A stretch of 64,000 nucleotides of DNA from Streptomyces drozdowiczii (GTDB lineage Bacteria > Actinomycetota > Actinomycetes > Streptomycetales > Streptomycetaceae). The notes beneath the pieces were generated by a model, which ran no database searches, was not told where the DNA came from, and was given only the letters and a program-made list of their open reading frames with translations. Below, piece after piece: positions 35,528-42,911 of this stretch (positions are counted from its first letter, which is position 1; each line of letters begins with the position of its first letter). Both the position numbers and the translations under genes were made by a program. The DNA lies in contig NZ_CP098740.1 of assembly GCF_026167665.1 (NCBI RefSeq), forward strand, positions 4,898,001-4,962,000, in the 5' to 3' direction.

Positions 35528-36786
35528 AGCTGCTGGTTCTTGCGGCGGCCGCTGATCAGGAAGCCGGCGCCCGCGCCGACCGCGAGGCCGATGCCGACGA
35601 ACCACCAGACGCCGCCGATGCCGTCGCCGTCGCCGCTGTCCTTCTTCTCCTCGTCCTCCGTGGCCGTCGGCTGCGGCTTCTTCACGGCGGCCGGCTCGGG
35701 GCCGGTCGCGTTCAGCCGGGCGACGAGGTCGGCGCCGCCGAAGTCGTGGACATCGGCGCCGGTCGCGTGGGCGGCCAGGATCAGCTGGGCGTAGGCGGCC
35801 GGGCCGGCCTGCTTCGCCCAGGCGGCGGAGTTCTTCTTCAGCCAGGCGACCGAGCCGGCCGCCTTGTCCTTGTGCCCGGCGGCGGACAGGGCGACGACCG
35901 CGTCGGCGGTGTTGCCGAAGTCGGGCTGCGGCGTGCTGTCCTCCGCGCCGGGCATCGGGGCGGCGTCGAGGTGGCCGCTCTTCGCGAGGGCGGTGGCGAG
36001 CCAGGCGGCGCCGTTCTGCGCGGCCTGCTCGGGCTCCAGCGGGGAGCCCTTGTGGCAGGCGGGGTCCTTCACGGCCGCGTTGTCCGAGACGACCAGGCCC
36101 TTGCCGAGCGCGCCCAGGACACCGGCGGCGGTGGCGTCACCGTTGGCGGCGAGCTTGCCGGCCTTGTCGGGCTGGTAGGCGAAAGCGCCGCCGTCCTTGC
36201 CGCCGCAGGGGATGGAGAACGTGAGCAGGGCGGCGTACGGGGTCTTGCCGCCGTGCGTCGTCACGTCGCCCAGCTTCTCGCCGGCCCGGGCGAGGGTGCC
36301 GATCACGATCGACGTGGAGTTCGCGTCGCTGGGGCTGCCGGCGGTGTAGCCCCAGCCGCCGTCCTCGTTCTGGACGGACTTGAGCCAGCTGACCGCGTTC
36401 GCGACGGCGTCCTGATGCCCGCCGACCGCGCGCAGCGCCTGGGCGGCGGCGGCCGTCGCGTTGGTGTCGACCATCGTCTTGTCGTTGCAGGGCGCGGAGG
36501 CGTCCGGGCGGTACGCGGGGAACGCGCCGCTGTCGCACTGCTGGCCGGTCAGCCAGTCGACGGCCTTCGCGGCCGGGGTCACGCCCGTGGCCTGCTGCGC
36601 CAGGAAGGCGAGGGACTGCCGCCACACCCCGTCGTACGTCGGGTCACCGGTGCCGTAGAGCCCGGAGGGCAGCGCGGCCGAGGGGGAGGGCGACGGAGAC
36701 GGCGCGGCGACGGCGGCCGGGGCGGCGGCCGCGCAGAACGCGGCGGCGGTGACGGCGAGCGCGGCGGCGCTGCGGCGTGCGGTCAT
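35524..36786 (-). CDS. Transcobalamin-like alpha/alpha-barrel surface protein
   Basis: 420 residues from ATG 36786. Signal peptide (1-30, AAVAAPS). Residues ~40-350 are prenyltransferase/squalene-oxidase type repeats forming an alpha/alpha toroid: VWRQSLAFLAQQATGVTPAA, AKAVDWLTGQQCDSGAFPAY, NAVSWLKSVQNEDGGWGYTA, YAALLTFSIPCGGKDGGAFA. Charged linker, then a TM helix (GVWWFVGIGLAVGAGAGFLI) and GRRKNQQL. The same fold is the cobalamin-binding half of transcobalamin and intrinsic factor. As first gene behind a cobalamin riboswitch and ahead of an ECF importer, it is best read as a surface cobalamin-capture protein; this is inference. Confidence 0.75.
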   Translation of the reverse strand: MTARRSAAALAVTAAAFCAAAAPAAVAAPSPSPSPSAALPSGLYGTGDPTYDGVWRQSLAFLAQQATGVTPAAKAVDWLTGQQCDSGAFPAYRPDASAPCNDKTMVDTNATAAAAQALRAVGGHQDAVANAVSWLKSVQNEDGGWGYTAGSPSDANSTSIVIGTLARAGEKLGDVTTHGGKTPYAALLTFSIPCGGKDGGAFAYQPDKAGKLAANGDATAAGVLGALGKGLVVSDNAAVKDPACHKGSPLEPEQAAQNGAAWLATALAKSGHLDAAPMPGAEDSTPQPDFGNTADAVVALSAAGHKDKAAGSVAWLKKNSAAWAKQAGPAAYAQLILAAHATGADVHDFGGADLVARLNATGPEPAAVKKPQPTATEDEEKKDSGDGDGIGGVWWFVGIGLAVGAGAGFLISGRRKNQQL

Positions 36787-36865
36787 GGCGGGTGGTGCCT
36801 CTCCTGGGGGCCGGGGCAGGCACACACGGCACCGGGCTCCGGCTCCGTATACCTCGACGGGGCGG

Positions 36866-36885
36866 GCCGCCGGGGTTCCGGCGGC
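36866..36885 (-). promoter_or_regulatory. Hairpin in the riboswitch expression platform
   Basis: Perfect 8-bp stem (36866-36873 with 36878-36885), 4-base loop, between the aptamer and the AGGAG ribosome site. Could act as a terminator stem or an accessory P13-like element. Confidence 0.45.
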
Positions 36886-36892
36886 GTGAGCC

Positions 36893-37013
36893 GGTCACGA
36901 CTCGGACAGGGCATTCCGACTTTCGCCTTGCGGCGGTTTACGGCTGCGGGTCAGTGCCGGATTCGCACCGGCTTCCCCCTGAACGGGCATAGTGACGACG
37001 CGGCCAGTCTAGC
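36893..37013 (-). ncRNA. Cobalamin riboswitch
   Basis: On the minus strand the leader contains the cobalamin aptamer core: GGGGAAGCCGGTGCGAATCC, then GGCACTGACCCGCAGCCGTA, and the B12-box form AAGTCGGAATGCCC. CACTATGCCCGTTCAGGGGG precedes it, as in other Streptomyces B12 riboswitches. The ATG of the first gene is ~107 bases downstream. High cobalamin should shut off the operon (established for the class). Confidence 0.92.
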
Positions 37014-37075
37014 GGGCGGGGTTTGTTCCCCTCCCCGCCCCTTCCCGAAACCGGGGCGCTGCCCCGGACCCCGCG

Positions 37076-37472
37076 CCTCAATCGCCGGCGGGGCTTGGGT
37101 GAGGGGAGCTGCCCCGGGCCCCGCGCTTCAATCGCCGGCGGGGCTTGGTTTCGGGGCTCCGCCCCGGACCCCGCTCCTCAAGCGCCGGAGGGGCTGGGAT
37201 TCCGCCCCGGAACCCGCTCCTCAAGCGCCGGAGGGGCTGGGATTCCGCCCGGGCCCCGCTCCTTAATCGCGGGAGGGGCTGGGATTCCGCCCGGACCCCG
37301 CGCCTCAATCGCCGACGGGGCTGGGATTCCGCCCGGGCTCCGCGCCTCAATCGCCGGCGGGCTGGGTTTCCGCGCCGGGGCCTGGTTCGCTGCCGCGGAT
37401 TCACGGCGGCGGGGGCAAAATCAAGCCCCTCCGGCGATTGAGGAGCGGGGGTTCGGGGGCGGCGCCCCCGAA
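37076..37472. repeat. Tandem array of intergenic CCTCAATCGCCGG repeats plus an inverted copy
   Basis: Seven direct copies of CCTCAATCGCCGGCGGGGC (variants with AAGCGCCGGA) start at 37076, 37126, 37176, 37219, 37261, 37303 and 37345, at spacings of 50, 50, 43, 42, 42 and 42. One inverted copy is at 37425-37443. A perfect hairpin TTCGGGGGC-GGC-GCCCCCGAA (37452-37472) closes the array. This repeat type is scattered widely between Streptomyces genes; a tandem run is less usual. No gene lies in 37020-37505. Confidence 0.8.
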
Positions 37473-37505
37473 AGCGGTGCGGCGGGGCCGCCTAGACTCG
37501 GGCCC

Positions 37506-38144
37506 GTGAGCAGTGACGACGCCGCCCTCGACGCGCTGGCGGTTCTCGGGGACCCCGTACGCCGCGGGCTGTACCGGTACGTGGCCGCCGCCCAGGGCGA
37601 CGTCACCCGGGACGCCGCAGCCGACGGGGTCGGCGTGACGCGGGCCGTGGCCGCGTTTCATCTGGACAAGCTCGTGGACGCCGGGCTCCTGGAGACCGCC
37701 TTCCGCCGGCTCTCCGGCCGTACCGGACCCGGCGCCGGGCGGCCGTCCAAGCTGTACCGGCGGGCGGACGGCGAGCACGCCGTCTCCGTGCCGCCGCGCT
37801 CGTACGACACCGTCAGCCGGTTGCTCGCGGAGGTCGTCGAACGCGCCGGGCTCGACGCCGAGTTGCAGGCGGCGGCCCGCGCCGCCGGGCAGGCGGCGGG
37901 TGCGGCGGACCCGGTCGCCGCACTGCGGGAGCGCGGTTACGAGCCGTACTGGGACTGCGGGAAACTCCGCCTCAACAACTGCCCGTTCCACGCGCTGGCG
38001 GAGCAATTCCCGGCCCTGGTCTGCGGGATGAACCTCGCCGGCATCGAAGGACTGCTCGCCGAGGGCTGGAGCGCCGCCATGGACCCGCTGCCGGAAGGCT
38101 GTTGCGTGGCGATCGAAGGGCCCGAAGGGGTCGGCGAAGTCTAA
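37506..38144 (+). CDS. COG2345 ArsR/SufR-like transcriptional regulator
   Basis: 212 residues from GTG 37506. N-terminal winged helix (ALAVLGDPVRRGLYRYVAAA, GVTRAVAAFHLDKLVDAGLL, GRPSKLYRR as the wing). The C-terminal half carries a Cys cluster: WDCGKLRLNNCPFHALAEQF, then PALVCGMNLAGIEGLL, then GCCVAI. NCPFHALA...VCG is the COG2345 signature, and the C-x13-C spacing resembles the Fe-S site of SufR, so it may be a redox or metal sensor. Target genes unknown; the DUF3291 gene 36 bases downstream is one candidate. Confidence 0.8.
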   Translation: MSSDDAALDALAVLGDPVRRGLYRYVAAAQGDVTRDAAADGVGVTRAVAAFHLDKLVDAGLLETAFRRLSGRTGPGAGRPSKLYRRADGEHAVSVPPRSYDTVSRLLAEVVERAGLDAELQAAARAAGQAAGAADPVAALRERGYEPYWDCGKLRLNNCPFHALAEQFPALVCGMNLAGIEGLLAEGWSAAMDPLPEGCCVAIEGPEGVGEV

Positions 38145-38180
38145 AAACGAATCCGTTGACTTTAGAAGGTTCACCCGGCC

Positions 38181-38657
38181 ATGCTTGGGCCCGTGAACGA
38201 CTTCCACCTTGCCCAGGTCAACGTCGGGCGCCTCCTCGCCCCGCTCGACAGCCCGCAGATCGCCGACTTCGTCGCACAACTCCCCGAGATCAACGCCCTC
38301 GCCGACCGGGCCCCCGGCTTCGTATGGCGGATGGTGGACGAGGAGGGCGCCGACGCCACGAGCCTCCGCCCGGAGAACGGGGACGATCTCTTCCTGATCA
38401 ACTGCTCCGTCTGGGAGTCCGTCGACGCGCTGAAGGCGTACGTGTACCGCAGCGACCACCTCAGGGTCCTGGCCCGCCGCCGCGAATGGTTCGAGCGCCT
38501 GGCCGACCACCACATGGCCCTGTGGTGGGTCCCGGCCGGCCACCGCCCGGACGTCCAGGAGGCGATGGACCGGGTCGCCCTGCTCCGCGCCAAGGGCGAC
38601 ACGCCCGACGCCTTCACCTTCCGCGCCCCGCACCCGCCGCCGGGCAGCTCCGCCTAG
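38181..38657 (+). CDS. DUF3291 family protein
   Basis: 158 residues. DUF3291 core: FHLAQVNVGRLLAPLDSPQI, NALADRAPGFVWRMVDEEGA, and FLINCSVWESVDALKAYVYR with HLRVLARRREWFE; the fold is ABM-like (dimeric ferredoxin). Function unknown. ATG 38181 is used. GTG 38193 is an alternative because a TTGACT at 38156 and CATGCT at 38180 would place the transcript start there, making a leaderless mRNA. Its 3' end overlaps the convergent winged-helix gene by 4 bases. Confidence 0.8.
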   Translation: MLGPVNDFHLAQVNVGRLLAPLDSPQIADFVAQLPEINALADRAPGFVWRMVDEEGADATSLRPENGDDLFLINCSVWESVDALKAYVYRSDHLRVLARRREWFERLADHHMALWWVPAGHRPDVQEAMDRVALLRAKGDTPDAFTFRAPHPPPGSSA

Positions 38658-39787
38658 AGCATCCGCACATCCGCGTCCGGGAGCTTCGTCCACCAGTGGT
38701 GGTAGCGGTTGTAGACCACCCGCTCGCGGGCGCCGAGGAACGCGGCCAACGCCTCGGCCTCCGCGCCCAGTTCGTCCCAGACGGCGGCCGGCAGCGGATG
38801 GAACGCCGTGGCCTCCACCCCCTCCGCCGTCGGGCGCCACACGCCCGCGACCCGGCCGTCCACCAGCAGGGTCGGCAGCACGTCACCGTTGCGGCGGATC
38901 ACCAGCGGGCGGTACTCCGGCGGTATCACCCGGCTCCGGTCCGCGTACGCGAGCAGCGTGGAGTCCCACATCGCCATGAGCCGGGACGGGGCCGGGGTGT
39001 CGGCGTCCGGCCGGGAGGCGCCGGGAAGGTCGAACAGCGCCTCCCCGCCCGGCCCTTCCAGCCGCTCCACCTCGTCCGCCAGGACTGTCAGCTCCGCCCG
39101 GATCTGCGCCCGCCCCACCATCGAGAACTGCGCCACGTCCGCGACCGACGCCGGGCCGAACCCGGCCAGATAGCGCAGGACCAGCGTGCGCAGTGCCGCC
39201 CGGTCCACCTCCCGGCCCCGGGGCGCGGGCCCCTCGCCCGCCGCGACGAACGCGGCACGCGCGCCGAACGACCACGGCGGACCGGTCGGGACGTGATGGA
39301 GCGGGGCGTACGTCTTCATGCCCCACCACACCGCGTCCTTCCGCTCCACCCCGAAGCGTTCGGCCAGCCACGCCTGGATCTCCGCCGAGGTGCGCGGCGT
39401 ACGCGCGAACTCCACGACCTCCGACGCCAGTTCCTCGCCTTCGGCCGGGGTGAGCCCGGACGCGGTGAACCGGGAGCCCAGCCGCGAGGCGTACAGCACC
39501 GGCCGCACCGCGGCCCGGAACGCCGGATAGTCGTCGGCGTGCACCGCGTGCAGCGTGATCCGCATGAGCGTCGCCTTGACCACCGACCGGTCCGCGAAGG
39601 CCGCGTCGAGGTCCGAGGGGGTCAGGCCCGACAGCCGGTTCCACAGGGCGATGTACGGGGATGCCGGGTTCTGGGCCTGGAGCGCGACCACCCGCCGCAC
39701 CCCTTCGGAAGCGGTCAGCGGCTCGCGGGCCAGCAGCAGTTGACGGCTGAGGGTGGCCCGGTTGAGGGCGCGCGCGGTGATCGTCAC
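38654..39787 (-). CDS. Winged-helix DNA-binding domain protein (HTH_42)
   Basis: 377 residues from GTG 39787 (VTITARALNRATLSRQLLLA). The HTH_42 / YcaQ-like family: VVALQAQNPASPYIALWNRL at the N-terminus, LRTLVLRYLAGFGPASVADV in the middle and PTLLVDGRVAGVWRPTA near the end. Some family members are DNA glycosylases that unhook interstrand cross-links (AlkX/AlkZ); the AlkZ catalytic Q-x-Q motif may correspond to the QAQ in VVALQAQNP. That function is plausible here but not proven. Confidence 0.8.
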   Translation of the reverse strand: MTITARALNRATLSRQLLLAREPLTASEGVRRVVALQAQNPASPYIALWNRLSGLTPSDLDAAFADRSVVKATLMRITLHAVHADDYPAFRAAVRPVLYASRLGSRFTASGLTPAEGEELASEVVEFARTPRTSAEIQAWLAERFGVERKDAVWWGMKTYAPLHHVPTGPPWSFGARAAFVAAGEGPAPRGREVDRAALRTLVLRYLAGFGPASVADVAQFSMVGRAQIRAELTVLADEVERLEGPGGEALFDLPGASRPDADTPAPSRLMAMWDSTLLAYADRSRVIPPEYRPLVIRRNGDVLPTLLVDGRVAGVWRPTAEGVEATAFHPLPAAVWDELGAEAEALAAFLGARERVVYNRYHHWWTKLPDADVRML

Positions 39788-39804
39788 GGTTCTGGATTCT
39801 GCCC

Positions 39805-41787
39805 TCAGGCCCGCCGTGTGTCCCGCGAGGCGCCCGACAACAGGTGCAGCCGCAGTGCCAGTTGCAGTTCCAGCGCCCGGTCCGGCTCGTTCCAGTCGCG
39901 CCCCAGGAGCACCTGGATGCGGTCCAGGCGCTGCACCACCGTGTTCACATGGACGTGCAGCTCGTCCTTGGCCCGGATCAGGCTGCCACCCGCGCCGAAG
40001 TACGCGCCCAGCGTCCGCACCAGGTGCGTGCCGCGCTGCGCGTCGTACTCCAGCAGCGGCCCCAGGGTCGCCGCCACGAAGCCGTCCACGTCCTGCGCGT
40101 TGCCCAGCACCACGCCCAGGAACCCCAGCTCCTCCACGCACGCGCCCTCGCCCGTCCGCCCCAGCACCCGCATCGCCCGCAGACAGCGCGCCGCCTCCGC
40201 GTACGCGGCGGCCAGCTCGCCGGGGCCCCGGGCCGGACCGGCGGCCGCCACCGTGACGGGGGCCTGGGCCAGCTGCCCCAGCTGGGCCGCCGCCGCCCGG
40301 GCCGCCGCACCCGCGTCCGTACCGGTGTCCTCCGTCAACAGCACGACCGCGCCCGCGTGTTCGGCGCTCACGCCCTGGTGCTCGCCGCCGAACAGGAAGC
40401 GCATCGCGGCCGGGGCCAGCCGCTCCCGCGCCCCGGTCTCCGCCACGAGCAGCAGATGCGGGCGGTCCAGGTCGATGCCGAGGCGGCGCCCCCGCTCGGC
40501 CAGCCCCGCCGGGTCACGGGCCGGGTCCGACAGCAGGTCCGCGACCAGCTCACCGCGTATCCGGTTCTCCGTCTCGGCCACCGTGCGCCGCAGCAGCAAC
40601 AGCAGCCCCGTCACCACCGCCGACCGCTCGAACAGCCGCCGGTCCGAGTCGTCCAGCGGGCGGGCCCGGTGCAGGACGAGCCCGGCCAGCAGCTCCTGCC
40701 CGGCGAGCACCGCGCACACCACCCGCCCGTCGCGGTGCACGGCCCGCGCCCCCGTACGCGACTCCTCGGCCGCCTCCGCCAGCCAGCCGGCGTCCATGCT
40801 GTCGGCGGCGAAGCCCGTACCGTCCGGGCGGACGGCGGCCAGCGGGCGGCCGCCCGGGTCGTGGATGGTCAGCGGCGAGCCGAGCAGCCCGGCAACGGCT
40901 GCCGCCACGTCCTTGACGTCCCGGCCGCGCAGCACCAGGTCGGTGAGCCGGTCGTGCGACTCCTCCGCCCGCCGCATGGCCGCCGAGTGCGCCCGCACGG
41001 AGGCGTTGGCCTCGGCCAGCTCCGCGTTCGCCTCGGCCAGTTCGGCCAGCGCGGCCGTGGTGTCGGCGAGCGCGCGGGCGGTGTCGATGGCGATCGCCGC
41101 GTGCGCCGCCAGCGAGCAGAGCAGGGCCACCTCGTCCGGGCTGAAGACCCGGGGCGAGCGGTCCGCCGCGAACAGGACGCCGATCACCTTCCCCGTACCG
41201 CCCCGGCTCGACCCCAGCAGCAGCGGCACGCCCAGGATCGCGACCAGGCCCTCGTCCAGGACCCCGGCGTTGATGTTGCGGGTGTGGCGGAAGCGGTCAT
41301 CGGTGCGGTAGTCCGGCGTCGCGTACGGGCTCGCCGTCTGCGCCACCAGACCGCCCAGGCCCTCGCCCAGCTCCAGGCGCAGCCGCTGGAAGAGCACCGA
41401 GACCGAGCCGTCGGTGACCCGCATATAGGTGTCCCCGGCCTCCTCGTCGGGGAGCGTCAGATACGCGGTGTCCGTGCCCAGCAGCATCCTGGCCCGCCGC
41501 ACGATCGCCTTCAGCACGTCGTCCAGGTCGCGCGACGCCGCCAGGTCGCCCGCCGTGTCGAACAGCGCGGTCAGCTGGGCCTCGCGGCGCCGGTGCTGGC
41601 GCAGCGCGCTCCTGATCCGCAGCGCGGTCGCCGTCGCCCGCTCCACCTCCGCCAGCTCGACGGCGGGCACCCCGTCCGCCCGCGCCTGCGAGGAGACCGC
41701 CCCCAGCGCCTCGGCCGGGGCGTCGTCGGCCAGCAGGTCGAACAGGCGCCGGAGGTGGGGCGCGGCGGCGGGGAGCGGTTCAGGCAT
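39805..41787 (-). CDS. GAF-PucR type transcriptional regulator
   Basis: 660 residues. Residues ~65-240 form a GAF domain (LTALFDTAGDLAASRDLDDV, RARMLLGTDTAYLTLPDEEA, GVPLLLGSSRGGTGKVIGVL). A coiled coil (ALADTTAALAELAEANAELA) links to a second sensory region, and the last ~60 residues are a PucR/CdaR-type helix-turn-helix (DELHVHVNTVVQRLDRIQVL). It lies 34 bases downstream of the 3-hydroxybutyrate dehydrogenase gene, on the same strand. PucR-type regulators next to a catabolic gene usually activate it in response to the substrate. Confidence 0.82.
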   Translation of the reverse strand: MPEPLPAAAPHLRRLFDLLADDAPAEALGAVSSQARADGVPAVELAEVERATATALRIRSALRQHRRREAQLTALFDTAGDLAASRDLDDVLKAIVRRARMLLGTDTAYLTLPDEEAGDTYMRVTDGSVSVLFQRLRLELGEGLGGLVAQTASPYATPDYRTDDRFRHTRNINAGVLDEGLVAILGVPLLLGSSRGGTGKVIGVLFAADRSPRVFSPDEVALLCSLAAHAAIAIDTARALADTTAALAELAEANAELAEANASVRAHSAAMRRAEESHDRLTDLVLRGRDVKDVAAAVAGLLGSPLTIHDPGGRPLAAVRPDGTGFAADSMDAGWLAEAAEESRTGARAVHRDGRVVCAVLAGQELLAGLVLHRARPLDDSDRRLFERSAVVTGLLLLLRRTVAETENRIRGELVADLLSDPARDPAGLAERGRRLGIDLDRPHLLLVAETGARERLAPAAMRFLFGGEHQGVSAEHAGAVVLLTEDTGTDAGAAARAAAAQLGQLAQAPVTVAAAGPARGPGELAAAYAEAARCLRAMRVLGRTGEGACVEELGFLGVVLGNAQDVDGFVAATLGPLLEYDAQRGTHLVRTLGAYFGAGGSLIRAKDELHVHVNTVVQRLDRIQVLLGRDWNEPDRALELQLALRLHLLSGASRDTRRA

Positions 41788-41821
41788 GGCGTCCGGGGTT
41801 CCTCGGGGTCGGGTGGGCGGG

Positions 41822-42628
41822 TCAGTTCGCGGTCCAGCCGCCGTCCATGGAGAGCGAGGAGCCGGTGATGTGCCCGGTGCGCGGGCCGCACAGCCACAGG
41901 ACCGCCTCGGCGACGTCCGCCGGCTCGATCAGCCGCTTGAGCGCGCTGCGCTCCAGCATCACCCGGCCGATCACCTCCTCCTCGGAGATGCCGTGCGTGC
42001 GGGCCTGGTCGGCGATCTGGTTCTCCACCAGCGGGGTGCGCACATATCCGGGGCAGACGCAGTTGCTCGTCACCCCGTGCTCCGCCGCTTCGAGCGCGAC
42101 CACCTTGCTCAGCCCCTCCAGTGCGTGCTTGGCCATCACATAGGCCGATTTGTACGGGCTCGCGCGCAGCCCGTGCACCGACGAGATGTTGACCACGCGC
42201 CCCCAGCCGCGTTCGTACATGCCCGGCAGGGTCCGGCGCAAGACGCGGAACGGGGTCTCCACCATCACGCGCTGGATCAGCGCGAACCGGTCCGGCGGGA
42301 ATTCGTGCACCGGGGCGACGTGCTGGATGCCCGCGTTGTTGACCACCACGTCCACATCGGCCGGCAGGGTGTCCACGACGTCGGGCTCGGACAGGTCCAC
42401 CACCCAGGGCGTCCCGCCGATCTCCTTCGCCAGCCGCTCGGCGGCCTCACCGGCCCGGTCCACGACGTGCACATGGGCGCCCGCGTCGGCGAGCGCCTGC
42501 GCACAGGCCCGTCCGATCCCGCTCGCCGCCCCGGTCACCAGCGCGGTGCGCCCGGCCAGGACGGGTTCTGCGGGCGCCTGCGCGGGGGCGGCGGCGGGCT
42601 GGTGATCCGGTCTGCGGGAAGTCTCCAT
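41822..42628 (-). CDS. 3-hydroxybutyrate dehydrogenase (SDR)
   Basis: 268 residues from ATG 42628. Classical SDR: NAD site TALVTGAASGIGRACAQALA, NNAG motif VVVNNAGIQHVAPVHEF, catalytic Ser in NISSVHGLRASPYKSAYVMA with the Y-x3-K (YVMAK), and C-terminal GHITGSSLSMDGGWTA. The long insert around PGYVRTPLVENQIADQARTH is the lid typical of D-3-hydroxybutyrate dehydrogenases. It oxidises 3-hydroxybutyrate to acetoacetate with NAD+. Divergent from the PHB depolymerase, whose product it would use. Confidence 0.85.
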   Translation of the reverse strand: METSRRPDHQPAAAPAQAPAEPVLAGRTALVTGAASGIGRACAQALADAGAHVHVVDRAGEAAERLAKEIGGTPWVVDLSEPDVVDTLPADVDVVVNNAGIQHVAPVHEFPPDRFALIQRVMVETPFRVLRRTLPGMYERGWGRVVNISSVHGLRASPYKSAYVMAKHALEGLSKVVALEAAEHGVTSNCVCPGYVRTPLVENQIADQARTHGISEEEVIGRVMLERSALKRLIEPADVAEAVLWLCGPRTGHITGSSLSMDGGWTAN

Positions 42629-42665
42629 GGCGGTCACCGTAGGTACGCGCGGGCCCGCGTCACAC

Positions 42666-42811
42666 GGCGTCGGTGCACACACCCGCGTACCGGGGCATGG
42701 TGCGGGCGTACATGGTGCGGGGCCCCGGGCGGGCGCCGCGCCGCGACCGGCGGGGGCGGTCGAGGCGGCCCCACCGCCGGACTCCTCCGCGCAAGGGCGT
42801 CGGGGCACACA
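42666..42811. repeat. Two near-identical 16-bp direct repeats in the PHB promoter region
   Basis: GGCGTCGGTGCACACA (42666-42681) and GGCGTCGGGGCACACA (42796-42811) differ at one base. They lie in the 283-base gap between the divergent dehydrogenase and depolymerase genes, at each end, and are candidate binding sites for the PucR-type regulator. No gene is present in this gap. Confidence 0.45.
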
Positions 42812-42911
42812 GCGGGGGCCGGGGTGTGGCCACCGGTCCCATGGGCGGGGGCCGGTGCCGCTCGTAGGTTCCGGCAGCAACCCGTACCCCCACGGCAGGG
42901 AGAAAGCACCC

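Noticed and set aside
37076..37443. CRISPR-like array
   Set aside because: The repeats and the spaces between them are both similar to each other, the units are imperfect, and no cas genes are near.
37023..37505. Open frames through the repeat array upstream of the COG2345 gene
   Set aside because: They translate the tandem GC repeat; the gene start is the GTG at 37506.
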